A stretch of DNA of 64,000 nucleotides from Auanema rhodensis (lineage: Eukaryota; Nematoda; Chromadorea; Rhabditida; Rhabditidae), in assembly GCA_964057225.1 (NCBI GenBank), contig OZ059900.1:3854501-3918500 (forward strand). Reading direction: 5' to 3'. Below, one piece after another: positions 13,801 to 26,200 of this stretch; position 1 is the first letter of the stretch, and each line of letters opens with the position of its first letter. Both the position numbers and the translations under genes were made by a program. The notes below the pieces were generated by a model that saw only the letters and a list, made by a program, of their open reading frames with translations, was not told the DNA's origin and did no database searches.

Positions 13801-15349
13801 TGTACCAAAAATCGGTGAGTATATGGTGTTAAAGGCATAAAAACGACCATACTTAGTGTAGTAATGCTATTTGAGCGAAATTAAGTGATTTTAACATCAC
13901 TAGCGTTTAATTGATGACTTTTGTTGTCATAGACAATAAAACTATGCTTTTGATCATATATATGAGCGATTTATCCGAATTGGACTCAAAACTCGGAAAA
14001 TTCAAAAATTCTTTCTATTTTCGACCTTTTTTGATCAAAATGAATAAATATCAGTGCAAACTTGTAAAAATAGACTCATTTCGTGTACTATGTGTTTGAT
14101 TCTCGAATCTTAGCAAATATGATCGAAATTTACAAGTATTACAGATTTTGTACCAAAAATCGGTGAGTATATTTTGTTAAAGGCATAAAAACGACCATAC
14201 TTAGTGTAGTAATGCTATTTGAGCGAAATTCAGTGATTTAAACATCATTAGTGTTTAATCAATGACTTTCGCTGTCATAGACAATAAAACTATGCTTTTG
14301 ATCATATATATGAGCGATTTAGCCAAATTGGACTCAAAACTCGGAAAATTCAAAAATTCTTTCTATTTTCGACCTTTTTTGATAAAAATGAATAAATATC
14401 AGTGCAAACTTGTAAAAATAGACTTATTTCGTGTATTATGTGTTTGATTCTCGAATCTTAGCAAATATGATCGAAATTTACAAGTATTACAGATTTTGTA
14501 CCAAAAATCGGTGAGTATATGGTGTTAGAGGCATAAAACCGACCATACTTAGTGTAGTAATGCTATTTGAGTGAAATTCAGTGATTTAAACATTATTAGT
14601 GTTTTCTTAATGACTTTTGTTGTCATAGACAATAAAATTATGCTTTTGATCATATATATGAGCGATTCAGCCAGATAGGACTCAAAACTCGGAAATTTCA
14701 AAAATTCTTTCTATTTTCGACCTTTTTTGATCAAAATGAATAAATATCAGTGCAGACTCATGAAAGTAGACTGATTTTGTGTATTGTGTGTTTGATTCTC
14801 AAATCTTAACAAATATGATCAAAATTTACGAGTATCACAGAATTTGTACCAAAAATCGGTGAGTATATGGTGTTAAAGGCAAAAAACAACCATACTTAGT
14901 GTAGTAATGCTATTTGAGCGAAATTCAGTGATTTAAACTACATTAGTGTTTAATCAATGACTTTTGTTGTCATAGACAATAAAACTATGCTTTTGATCAT
15001 ATATAAGAGCGATTTAGCCAAATTGGACTCAAAACTCGGAAAATTCAAAAATTCTTTCTATTTTCGACCTTTTTTGATCAAAATGAATAAATATCAGTGC
15101 AAACTTGTAAAAATAGACTCATTTCGTGTATTATGTGTTTGATTCTCGAATCTTAGCAAATATGATCGAAATTTACAAGTATTACAGATTTTGTACCAAA
15201 AATCGGTGAGTATATGGTGTTAGAGGCATAAAACCGACCATACTTAGTGTAGTAATGCTATTTGAGTGAAATTCAGTGATTTAAACATTATTAGTGTTTT
15301 CTTAATGACTTTTGTTGTCATAGACAATAAAATTATGCTTTTGATCATA

Positions 15350-15351
15350 TA
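15350..15351. other. Left target-site duplication (TA)
   Basis: TA directly precedes the first C of the element. With the right TA at 16655-16656 it forms the 2-bp duplication typical of Tc1/mariner insertion. It is the central TA of the satellite palindrome TCATATATATGA. Confidence 0.96.
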
Positions 15352-15381
15352 CAGGGTGGGTGAGAAGTATTGAGAGATTTT
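15352..15381 (+). repeat. Left terminal inverted repeat (30 bp)
   Basis: Begins CAGGGTGGGTGAGAAGTATT and ends GAGAGATTTT. It is identical over 30 bp to the reverse complement of 16625-16654. Past this point the ends diverge (CGAGAG against TACGAT). This is the transposase recognition end nearest the 3' end of the gene. Confidence 0.97.
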
Positions 15382-15426
15382 CGAGAGTTAATATTTGGAA
15401 CAAAAACAGTTTTTTTTTAATCAAAT

Positions 15427-15432
15427 TTTATT
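15427..15432 (-). promoter_or_regulatory. Polyadenylation signal of the transposase gene
   Basis: TTTATT on the plus strand reads AATAAA on the minus strand. It begins 31 nt past the transposase stop codon and lies inside the element, before the left terminal repeat. It is the canonical hexamer at a sensible distance. Because the region is AT-rich, chance occurrence is possible. Confidence 0.6.
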
Positions 15433-15463
15433 TATACATAGGGTAGTTTTTCACAAAGTTAAT

Positions 15464-16501
15464 TTACAAAGATTTTTCAAAATGTCCTCCTTTGGCTCTG
15501 ATAACGGCTGAAATCCTCCTCCGGAAGCTGTTTATAGTGTTTTGAAGATAGTCGTCATCTAATTCGTCCCACGCTTGGAGTAGAGCTTTTTTCAAGTCAT
15601 TCAAATTAGTGAATGTTTTACCTTCCAGCTTTGCTCCTAACACTCCCCAGACTGAGAAATCCATAGGATTTAGGTCGGGCGAGTTTGAAGGCCATAAGTC
15701 CTTGCCCCAGTATCCAGGAAAATGCTCTTGGCAGAACATGATGGTACTCTTCGCGCTATGAGCTGGTGCCCAATCCTGTTGAAGAATCATTTGACCAATT
15801 GTGTAGTTTTGTTGCATCCACGGTATCAGTACATTCTCCAAAATATCCTTCTGATATGTTGCTGCATTGATCTTAACATTTCTATCAATGAAGACAAGCG
15901 GCGTTTTGCGATTAGCGGTTATGCCGCCCCAAACCATTACGGATTCAGGAAAAAGAGAACGAGTAGCTATAATCCTGCTGCTACTGTGAGCTTGATCTCT
16001 TGTCAGTAGCTGGCGAAAGTTTTGTCGATTGGGCAGCATTTCAATCGTGAAAATTTTTTCATCTGTGAATAGGATGTTCGACAGTTGACCGGAACGTAAA
16101 AATTCTCGGATTTTGATAGATTTTTCAAATCTATTTTTTCTTGATGTTTCTGTGAGTGCTTGTCCGCGTCCTATCCGATAACTTTTGAGATGAAGTTCGT
16201 TTTTTACGATAAAACGAACACGTTCAGTAGAAATATTGAGCTCATGAGCCATCTTCCGCATGCTCACAGTTGAATCTCTCTCAATTCGATTCGAAATTTT
16301 TTTTCTGACAGCCGGAACGTTGACAGTACGGGTTCTTCCAGGTTTCGGCTTTGTAGTAACATCACCAGTGTCCTTAAATTGTTTCACGATTCTGTGACAT
16401 GTTGAATATGGAATTTCCAATCTTCGAGATATTTCAGCTGCAGAGAGGCCTTGAGCTGCGAAGTGAGCGATGGCAGAGCGATGAGGGGAAGGCTTCACCA
16501 T
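15464..16501 (-). CDS. Tc1/mariner transposase, DD37D (maT-like) type
   Basis: This 345-residue DDE/D transposase would bind the element's terminal repeats in the nucleus, cut both ends and insert the DNA at TA dinucleotides. The N-terminal half has a paired-type DNA-binding region. A first helix-turn-helix lies at about residues 18-43 (AAEISRRLEIPYSTCHRIVK), a GRPR-like GRTR at 55-58 and a second helix-turn-helix at about 79-103. The RNase H-like catalytic domain follows. The first acid is D147 (in LFTDEKIF), then VWGG at 190-193, the second acid D243 (QQDWAPAH) and the third D281 (NSPDLNPMDF). Thirty-seven residues separate D243 and D281, the maT spacing, rather than mariner's 34. The start is well fixed, because the codon directly upstream (16502-16504) is an in-frame stop. 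The length is normal, with no frameshift or internal stop. Noncoding flanks inside the element are 123 nt upstream and 82 nt downstream. A weak TATA-like TTATAAT on the minus strand (16567-16573) could serve as a promoter, which is only a guess. Activity cannot be read from sequence, but all key residues are present. Confidence 0.96.
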   Translation of the reverse strand: MVKPSPHRSAIAHFAAQGLSAAEISRRLEIPYSTCHRIVKQFKDTGDVTTKPKPGRTRTVNVPAVRKKISNRIERDSTVSMRKMAHELNISTERVRFIVKNELHLKSYRIGRGQALTETSRKNRFEKSIKIREFLRSGQLSNILFTDEKIFTIEMLPNRQNFRQLLTRDQAHSSSRIIATRSLFPESVMVWGGITANRKTPLVFIDRNVKINAATYQKDILENVLIPWMQQNYTIGQMILQQDWAPAHSAKSTIMFCQEHFPGYWGKDLWPSNSPDLNPMDFSVWGVLGAKLEGKTFTNLNDLKKALLQAWDELDDDYLQNTINSFRRRISAVIRAKGGHFEKSL

Positions 16502-16624
16502 TTAGATCGTAGAATGAATGAACTGATTTGTAGTGTTAAATTATTTTGATAAAGCCCCCGTGGATCATTATAACCTAATTTGGAAAAATCTTTTGATGTT
16601 TTATTACTTTTACGACTAATCGTA

Positions 16625-16654
16625 AAAATCTCTCAATACTTCTCACCCACCCTG
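16625..16654 (-). repeat. Right terminal inverted repeat (30 bp)
   Basis: Reads AAAATCTCTC at the inner side and ends CACCCACCCTG at the outer side. It is a perfect inverse of 15352-15381. Just inside it, at 16612-16623, lies an imperfect small palindrome (acgactaatcgt) that is not matched at the left end. Confidence 0.97.
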
Positions 16655-16656
16655 TA
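16655..16656. other. Right target-site duplication (TA)
   Basis: TA directly follows the terminal CCCTG and is then joined to 'tatgagcgattcag', the second half of the interrupted satellite monomer. Confidence 0.96.
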
Positions 16657-18099
16657 TATGAGCGATTCAGCCAGATAGGACTCAAAACTCGGAAATTTCA
16701 AAAATTCTTTCTATTTTCGACCTTTTTTGATCAAAATGAATAAATATCAGTGCAGACTCATGAAAGTAGACTGATTTTGTGTATTGTGTGTTTGATTCTC
16801 AATTCTTAACAAATATGATCAAAATTTACGAGTATCACAGAATTTGTACCAAAAATCGGTGAGTATATGGTGTTAAAGGCAAAAAACGACCATACTTAGT
16901 GTAGTAATGCTATTTGAGCGAAATTCAGTGATTTAAACTACATTAGTGTTTAATCAATGACTTTTGTTGTCATAGACAATAAAACTATGCTTTTGATCAT
17001 ATATATGAGCGATTTAGCCAAATTGGACTCAAAACTCGGAAATTTCAAAAATTCTTTCTATTTTCGACCTTTTTTGATCAAAATGAATAAATATCAGTGC
17101 AAACTTGTAAAAATAGACTCATTTCGTGTATTATGTGTTTGATTCTCGAATCTTAGCAAATATGATCGAAATTTACAAGTATTACAGATTTTGTACCAAA
17201 AATCGGTGAGTATATGGTGTTAGAGGCATAAAACCGACCATACTTAGTGTAGTAATGCTATTTGAGTGAAATTCAGTGATTTAAACATTATTAGTGTTTT
17301 CTTAATGACTTTTGTTGTCATAGACAATAAAACTATGCTTTTGATCATATATATGAGCGATTCAGCCAGATAGGACTCAAAACTCGGAAATTTCAAAAAT
17401 TCTTTCTATTTTCGACCTTTTTCGATCAAAATGAATAAATATCAGTGCAAACTCATAAAAATAGACTGATTTTGTGTATTGTATGTTTGATTCTCGAATC
17501 TTAACAAATATGATCAAAATTTACGAGTATCACAGATTTTGTACCAAAAATCGGTGAATCTATGGTGTTAAAGGTATAAAAACGACCATACTTAGTGTAG
17601 TAATGCTATTTAAGCGAAATTCAGTGATTTAAACATCATTAATGTTTAATTAATGACTTTTGTTGTCATAGACAATAAAACTATGCTTTTGATCATATAT
17701 ATGAGCGATTTAGCCAAATTGGACTCAAAACTCGGAAATTTCAAAAATTCTTTCTATTTTCGACCTTTTTTGATCAAAATGAATAAATATCAGTGCAAAC
17801 TCATAAAAATAGACTGATTTTGTGTATTGTATGTTTGATTCTCGAATCTTAACAAATATGATCAAAATTTACGAGTATCACAGATTTTGTACCAAAAATC
17901 GGTGAATCTATGGTGTTAAAGGTATAAAAACGACCATACTTAGTGTAGTAATGCTATTTGAGCGAAATTCAGTGATTTAAACATCATTAATGTTTAATTA
18001 ATGATTTTTGTTGTCATAGACAATAAAACTATGCTTTTGATCATATATATGAGCGATTTAGCCAAATTGGACTCAAAACTCGGAAATTTCAAAAATTCT

Positions 18100-21000
18100 T
18101 TCTATTTTCGACCTTTTTTGATCAAAATGAATAAATATCAGTGCAGACTCATGAAAATAGACTGATTTTGTGTATTGTGTGTTTGATTCTCAAATCGTAA
18201 CAAATATGATCAAAATTTACGAGTATCACAGAATTTGTACCAAAAATCGGTGAGTATATGGTGTTAAAGGCAAAAAACGACCATACTTAGTGTAGTAATG
18301 CTATTTGAGCGAAATTCAGTGATTTAAACTACATTAGTGTTTAATCAATGACTTTCGCTGTCATAGACAATAAAACTATGCTTTTGATCATATATATGAG
18401 CGATTTAGCCAAATTGGACTCAAAACTCGGAAAATTCAAAAATTCTTTCTATTTTCGACCTTTTTTGATCAAAATAAATAAATATCAGTGCAAACTTGTA
18501 AAAATAGACTTATTTCGTGTATTATGTGTTTGATTCTCGAACCTTAGCGAATATGATCGAAATTTACAAGTATTACAGATTTTGTACCAAAAATCGGTGA
18601 GTATATGGTGTTAGAGGCATAAAAACGACCATACTTAGTGTAGTAATGCTATTTGAGTGAAATTCAGTGATTTAAACATTATTAGTGTTTTCTTAATGAC
18701 TTTTGTTGTCATAGACAATGAAACTATGCTTTTGATCATATATATGAGCGATTCAGCCAGATCGGACTCAAAACTCGGAAATTTCAAAAATTCTTTCTAT
18801 TTTCGACCTTTTTTGATCAAAATGAATAAATATCAGTGCAGACTCATGAAAATAGACTGATTTTGTGTATTGTGTGTTTGATTCTCAAATCTTAACAAAT
18901 ATGATCAAAATTTACGAGTATCACAGAATTTGTACAAAAAATCGGTGAGTATATGGTGTTAAAGGCAAAAAACGACCATACTTAGTGTAGTAATGCTATT
19001 TGAGCGAAATTCAGTGATTTAAACATCATTAGTGTTTAATTAATGACTTTTGTTGTCATAGACAATAAAACTATGCTTTTGATCATATATATGAGCGATT
19101 TAGCCAAATTGGACTCAAAACTCGGAAATTTTAAAAATTCTTTCTATTTTCGACCTTTTTTGATCAAAATGAATAAATATCAGTGCAGACTCATGAAAAT
19201 AGACTGATTTTGTGTATTGTGTGTTTGATTCTCAAATCTTAACGAATATGATCAAAATTTACAAGTATTACAGATTTTGTACCAAAAATCGGTGAGTATA
19301 TTTTGTTAAAGGCATAAAAACGACCATACTTAGTGTAGTAATGCTATTTGAGCGAAATTCAGTGATTTAAACATCATTAGTGTTTAATTAATGACTTTTG
19401 TTGTCATAGACAATAAAACTATGCTTTTGATCATATATATGAGCGATTTATCCGAATTGGACTCAAAACTCGGAAAATTCAAAAATTCTTTCTATTTTCG
19501 ACCTTTTTTGATCAAAATGAATAAATATCAGTGCAAACTTGTAAAAATAGACTCATTTCGTGTATTATGTGTTTGATTCTCGAATCTTAGCAAATATGAT
19601 CGAAATTTACAAGTATTACAGATTTTGTACCAAAAATCGGTGAGTATATTTTGTTAAAGGCATAAAAACGACCATACTTAGTGTAGTAATGCTATTTGAG
19701 CGAAATTCAGTGATTTAAACATCATTAGTGTTTAATCAATGACTTTCGCTGTCATAGACAATAAAACTATGCTTTTGATCATATATATGAGCGATTTAGC
19801 CAAATTGGACTCAAAACTCGGAAAATTCAAAAATTCTTTCTATTTTCGACCTTTTTTGATCAAAATGAATAAATATCAGTGCAAACTTGTAAAAATAGAC
19901 TTATTTCGTGTATTATGTGTTTGATTCTCGAATCTTAGCAAATATGATCGAAATTTACAAGTATTACAGATTTTGTACCAAAAATCGGTGAGTATATGGT
20001 GTTAGAGGCATAAAACCGACCATACTTAGTGTAGTAATGCTATTTGAGTGAAATTCAGTGATTTAAACATTATTAGTGTTTTCTTAATGACTTTTGTTGT
20101 CATAGACAATAAAACTATGCTTTTGATCATATATATGAGCGATTCAGCCAGATAGGACTCAAAACTCGGAAATTTCAAAAATTCTTTCTATTTTCGACCT
20201 TTTTTGATCAAAATGAATAAATATCAGTGCAGACTCATGAAAATAGACTGATTTAGTGTATTGTGTGTTTGATTCTCAAATCTTAACAAATATGATCAAA
20301 ATTTACGAGTATCACAGAATTTGTACCAAAAATCGGTGAGTATATGGTGTTAAAGGCAAAAAACGACCATACTTAGTGTAGTAATGCTATTTGAGCGAAA
20401 TTCAGTGATTTAAACTACATTAGTGTTTAATCAATGACTTTTGTTGTCATAGACAATAAAACTATGCTTTTGATCATATATATGAGCGATTTAGCCAAAT
20501 TGGACTCAAAACTCGGAAATTTCAAAAATTCTTTCTATTTTCGACCTTTTCTGATCAAAATGAATAAATATCAGTGCAGACTCATGAAAATAGACTGATT
20601 TTGTGTATTGTGTGTTTGATTCTCAAATCGTAACAAATATGATCAAAATTTACGAGTATCACAGAATTTGTACCAAAAATCGGTGAGTATATGGTGTTAA
20701 AGGCAAAAAACGACCATACTTAGTGTAGTAATGCTATTTGAGCGAAATTCAGTGATTTAAACTACATTAGTGTTTAATCAATGACTTTTGTTGTCATAGA
20801 CAATAAAACTATGCTTTTGATCATATATATGAGCGATTTAGCCAAATTGGACTCAAAACTCGGAAATTTTAAAAATTCTTTCTATTTTCGACCTTTTTTG
20901 ATCAAAATGAATAAATATCAGTGCAGACTCATGAAAATAGACTGATTTTGTGTATTGTGTGTTTGATTCTCAAATCGTAACAAATATGATCAAAATTTAC

Positions 21001-23210
21001 GAGTATCACAGAATTTGTACCAAAAATCGGTGAGTATATGGTGTTAAAGGCAAAAAACGACCATACTTAGTGTAGTAATGCTATTTGAGCGAAATTCAGT
21101 GATTTAAACTACATTAGTGTTTAATCAATGACTTTCGCTGTCATAGACAATAAAACTATGCTTTTGATCATATATATGATCGATTTAGCCAAATTGGACT
21201 CAAAACTCGGAAAATTCAAAAATTCTTTCTATTTTCGACCTTTTTTGATCAAAATGAATAAATATCAGTGCAAACTTGTAAAAATAGACTTATTTCGTGT
21301 ATTATGTGTTTGATTCTCGAACCTTAGCGAATATGATCGAAATTTACAAGTATTACAGATTTTGTACCAAAAATCGGTGAGTATATGGTGTTAGAGGCAT
21401 AAAAACGACCATACTTAGTGTAGTAATGCTATTTGAGTGAAATTCAGTGATTTAAACATTATTAGTGTTTTCTTAATGACTTTTGTTGTCATAGACAATG
21501 AAACTATGCTTTTGATCATATATATGAGCGATTCAGCCAGATAGGACTCAAAACTCGGAAATTTCAAAAATTCTTTCTATTTTCGACCTTTTTTGATCAA
21601 AATGAATAAATATCAGTGCAGACTCATGAAAATAGACTGATTTTGTGTATTGTGTGTTTGATTCTCAAATCTTAACAAATATGATCAAAATTTACGAGTA
21701 TCACAGAATTTGTACAAAAAATCGGTGAGTATATGGTGTTAAAGGCAAAAAACGACCATACTTAGTGTAGTAATGCTATTTGAGCGAAATTCAGTGATTT
21801 AAACATCATTTTTGTTTAATTAATGACTTTTGTTGTCATAGACAATAAAACTATGCTTTTGATCATATATATGAGCGATTTAGCCAAATTGGACTCAAAA
21901 CTCGGAAATTTTAAAAATTCTTTCTATTTTCGACCTTTTTTGATCAAAATGAATAAATATCAGTGCAGACTCATGAAAATAGACTGATTTTGTGTATTGT
22001 GTGTTTGATTCTCAAATCTTAACGAATATGATCAAAATTTACAAGTATTACAGATTTTGTACCAAAAATCGGTGAGTATATTTTGTTAAAGGCATAAAAA
22101 CGACCATACTTAGTGTAGTAATGCTATTTGAGCGAAATTCAGTGATTTAAACATCATTAGTGTTTAATTAATGACTTTTGTTGTCATAGACAATAAAACT
22201 ATGCTTTTGATCATATATATGAGCGATTTATCCGAATTGGACTCAAAACTCGGAAAATTCAAAAATTCTTTCTATTTTCGACCTTTTTTGATCAAAATGA
22301 ATAAATATCAGTGCAAACTTGTAAAAATAGACTCATTTCGTGTATTATGTGTTTGATTCTCGAATCTTAGCAAATATGATCGAAATTTACAAGTATTACA
22401 GATTTTGTACCAAAAATCGGTGAGTATATTTTGTTAAAGGCATAAAAACGACCATACTTAGTGTAGTAATGCTATTTGAGCGAAATTCAGTGATTTAAAC
22501 ATCATTAGTGTTTAATCAATGACTTTCGCTGTCATAGACAATAAAACTATGCTTTTGATCATATATATGAGCGATTTAGCCAAATTGGACTCAAAACTCG
22601 GAAAATTCAAAAATTCTTTCTATTTTCGACCTTTTTTGATCAAAATGAATAAATATCAGTGCAAACTTGTAAAAATAGACTTATTTCGTGTATTATGTGT
22701 TTGATTCTCGAATCTTAGCAAATATGATCGAAATTTACAAGTATTACAGATTTTGTACCAAAAATCGGTGAGTATATTGTGTTAGAGGCATAAAACCGAC
22801 CATACTTAGTGTAGTAATGCTATTTGAGTGAAATTCAGTGATTTAAACATTATTAGTGTTTTCTTAATGACTTTTGTTGTCATAGACAATAAAACTATGC
22901 TTTTGATCATATATATGAGCGATTCAGCCAGATAGGACTCAAAACTCGGAAATTTCAAAAATTCTTTCTATTTTCGACCTTTTTTGATCAAAATGAATAA
23001 ATATCAGTGCAGACTCATGAAAATAGACTGATTTTGTGTATTGTGTGTTTGATTCTCAAATCTTAACAAATATGATCAAAATTTACGAGTATCACAGAAT
23101 TTGTACCAAAAATCGGTGAGTATATGGTGTTAAAGGCAAAAAACGACCATACTTAGTGTAGTAATGCTATTTGAGCGAAATTCAGTGATTTAAACTACAT
23201 TAGTGTTTAA
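18100..23210 (+). repeat. 8-monomer higher-order repeat (2780 bp offset)
   Basis: Markers at 18348, 18657, 19391 and 19739 recur at 21128, 21437, 22171 and 22519, always 2780 bp later. The matching segments run from roughly 18.1-20.4 kb and 20.9-23.2 kb. They have small differences, such as 'gatttagtgt' near 20250 against 'gattttgtgt' near 23030. This unit overlaps the end of the 13-monomer duplication, so part of that duplication was copied again later. Confidence 0.75.
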
Positions 23211-26200
23211 TCAATGACTTTCGCTGTCATAGACAATAAAACTATGCTTTTGATCATATATATGAGCGATTCAGCCAAATTGGACTCAAAACTCGGAAAA
23301 TTCAAAAATTCTTTCTATTTTCGACCTTTTTTGATCAAAATGAATAAATATCAGTGCAAACTTGTAAAAATAGACTTATTTCGTGTATTATGTGTTTGAT
23401 TCTCGAACCTTAGCAAATATGATCGAAATTTACAAGTATTACAGATTTTGTACCAAAAATCGGTGAGTATATGGTGTTAGAGGCATAAAAACGACCATAC
23501 TTAGTGTAGTAATGCTATTTGAGTGAAATTCAGTGATTTAAACATTATTAGTGTTTTCTTAATGACTTTTGTTGTCATAGACAATGAAACTATGCTTTTG
23601 ATCATATATATGAGCGATTCAGCCAGATAGGACTCAAAACTCGGAAATTTCAAAAATTCTTTCTATTTTCGACCTTTTTTGATCAAAATGAATAAATATC
23701 AGTGCAGACTCATGAAAATAGACTGATTTTGTGTATTGTGTGTTTGATTCTCAAATCTTAACAAATATGATCAAAATTTACGAGTATCACAGAATTTGTA
23801 CCAAAAATCGGTGAGTATATGGTGTTAGAGGCATAAAAACGACCATACTTAGTGTAGTAATGCTATTTGAGCGAAATTCAGTGATTTAAACATCATTTTT
23901 GTTTAATTAATGACTTTTGTTGTCATAGACAATAAAACTATGCTTTTGATCATATATATGAGCGATTTATCCAAATTGGACTCAAAACTCGGAAAATTCA
24001 AAAATTCTTTCTATTTTCGACCTTTTTTGATCAAAATGAATAAATATCAGTGTAGACTCATGAAAATAGACTGATTTTGTGTATTGTGTGTTTGATTCTC
24101 AAATCTTAACGAATATGATCAAAATTTACAAGTATTACAGATTTTGTACCAAAAATCGGTGAGTATATTTTGTTAAAGGCATAAAAACGACCATACTTAG
24201 TGTAGTAATGCTATTTGAGCGAAATTCAGTGATTTAAACATCATTAGTGTTTAATTAATGACTTTTGTTGTCATAGACAATAAAACTATGCTTTTGATCA
24301 TATATATGAGCGATTTATCCGAATTGGACTCAAAACTCGGAAAATTCAAAAATTCTTTCTATTTTCGACCTTTTTTGATCAAAATGAATAAATATCAGTG
24401 CAAACTTGTAAAAATAGACTCATTTCGTGTATTATGTGTTTGATTCTCGAATCTTAGCAAATATGATCGAAATTTACAAGTATTACAGATTTTGTACCAA
24501 AAATCGGTGAGTATATTTTGTTAAAGGCATAAAAACGACCATACTTAGTGTAGTAATGCTATTTGAGCGAAATTCAGTGATTTAAACATCATTAGTGTTT
24601 AATCAATGACTTTCGCTGTCATAGACAATAAAACTATGCTTTTGATCATATATATGAGCGATTTAGCCAAATTGGACTCAAAACTCGGAAAATTCAAAAA
24701 TTCTTTCTATTTTCGACCTTTTTTGATCAAAATGAATAAATATCAGTGCAAACTTGTAAAAATAGACTTATTTCGTGTATTATGTGTTTGATTCTCGAAT
24801 CTTAGCAAATATGATCGAAATTTACAAGTATTACAGATTTTGTACCAAAAATCGGTGAGTATATTGTGTTAGAGGCATAAAACCGACCATACTTAGTGTA
24901 GTAATGCTATTTGAGTGAAATTCAGTGATTTAAACATTATTAGTGTTTTCTTAATGACTTTTGTTGTCATAGACAATAAAACTATGCTTTTGATCATATA
25001 TATGAGCGATTCAGCCAGATAGGACTCAAAACTCGGAAATTTCAAAAATTCTTTCTATTTTCGACCTTTTTTGATCAAAATGAATAAATATCAGTGCAGA
25101 CTCATGAAAATAGACTGATTTTGTGTATTGTGTGTTTGATTCTCAAATCTTAACAAATATGATCAAAATTTACGAGTATCACAGAATTTGTACCAAAAAT
25201 CGGTGAGTATATGGTGTTAAAGGCAAAAAACGACCATACTTAGTGTAGTAATGCTATTTGAGCGAAATTCAGTGATTTAAACTACATTAGTGTTTAATCA
25301 ATGACTTTTGTTGTCATAGACAATAAAACTATGCTTTTGATCATATATATGAGCGATTTAGCCAAATTGGACTCAAAACTCGGAAATTTCAAAAATTCTT
25401 TCTATTTTCGACCTTTTTTGATCAAAATGAATAAATATCAGTGCAGACTCATGAAAATAGACTGATTTTGTGTATTGTGTGTTTGATTCTCAAATCGTAA
25501 CAAATATGATCAAAATTTACGAGTATCACAGAATTTGTACCAAAAATCGGTGAGTATATGGTGTTAAAGGCAAAAAACGACCATACTTAGTGTAGTAATG
25601 CTATTTGAGCGAAATTCAGTGATTTAAACTACATCAGTGTTTAATCAATGACTTTCGCTGTCATAGACAATAAAACTATGCTTTTGATCATATATATGAG
25701 CGATTCAGCCAAATTGGACTCAAAACTCGGAAAATTCAAAAATTCTTTCTATTTTCGACCTTTTTTGATCAAAATGAATAAATATCAGTGCAAACTTGTA
25801 AAAATAGACTTATTTCGTGTATTATGTGTTTGATTCTCGAACCTTAGCAAATATGATCGAAATTTACAAGTATTACAGATTTTGTACCAAAAATCGGTGA
25901 GTATATGGTGTTAGAGGCATAAAAACGACCATACTTAGTGTAGTAATGCTATTTGAGTGAAATTCAGTGATTTAAACATTATTAGTGTTTTCTTAATGAC
26001 TTTTGTTGTCATAGACAATGAAACTATGCTTTTGATCATATATATGAGCGATTCAGCCAGATAGGACTCAAAACTCGGAAATTTCAAAAATTCTTTCTAT
26101 TTTCGACCTTTTTTGATCAAAATGAATAAATATCAGTGCAGACTCATGAAAATAGACTGATTTTGTGTATTGTGTGTTTGATTCTCAAATCTTAACAAAT

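Larger units (their letters stand above)
1..15351 (+). repeat. Satellite array, left part (about 44 monomers of ~348 bp)
   Basis: Head-to-tail copies of an AT-rich monomer fill the interval with no unique sequence. If monomers are counted from the block beginning 'ttaatgac' or 'tcagtgac', the first starts fall at 1, 349 and 697, giving a 348-bp period. Later copies are 346-348 bp because of small indels, for example 'gcataaaaacg' against 'gcaaaaaacg'. All copies point the same way. Near-constant blocks in every monomer include 'cttagtgtagtaatgct', 'ttggactcaaaactcgg' and 'accaaaaatcggtga'. The array is already in progress at base 1, so its left edge lies outside the window. No RNA gene or protein gene is supported here. 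Confidence 0.98.
15352..16654 (-). mobile_element. Intact Tc1/mariner-superfamily transposon, DD37D (maT-like), 1303 bp
   Basis: A complete, apparently autonomous cut-and-paste element inserted in a satellite monomer. It has perfect 30-bp terminal inverted repeats, a TA on each side (15350-15351 and 16655-16656) and one uninterrupted transposase frame on the minus strand covering most of its length. Removing the element plus one TA restores the satellite sequence found 4520 bp upstream at 10823-10835, so both ends are exact. Length and plan are normal for the superfamily (about 1.3 kb, single intronless gene). The catalytic spacing of 37 residues between the second and third acids, with D as the third acid, matches the maT (DD37D) clade. 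The named species-level family is unknown to me. Confidence 0.97.
9290..19634 (+). repeat. 13-monomer tandem duplication (4520 bp), right copy carrying the transposon
   Basis: Copy 1 is about 9290-13809 and copy 2 about 13810-19634. Marker pairs 9391/13911, 9742/14262 and 10437/14957 are all 4520 bp apart. Beyond the transposon the offset becomes 5825 (11132/16957, 12523/18348, 13566/19391), which is exactly 4520 plus 1305 bp for the element and its duplicated TA. Rare private variants such as 'gataaaaatg' (9861 region/14381 region) and 'ctcaattctt' are present in both copies. I noticed one substitution, A at 12724 against G at 18549. The copies are therefore nearly identical and recently formed. 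Confidence 0.9.

Noticed and set aside
15722-16009. 95-codon plus-strand frame inside the transposon
   Set aside because: It lies wholly antisense to the transposase catalytic domain and resembles no protein family. It is a shadow of the real gene.
15464-16501. Classification as a classic mariner (DD34D) or Tc1 (DD34E) element
   Set aside because: Counting gives 37 residues between D243 and D281 and the third acid is D, so neither family's signature fits. DD37D (maT) fits better.
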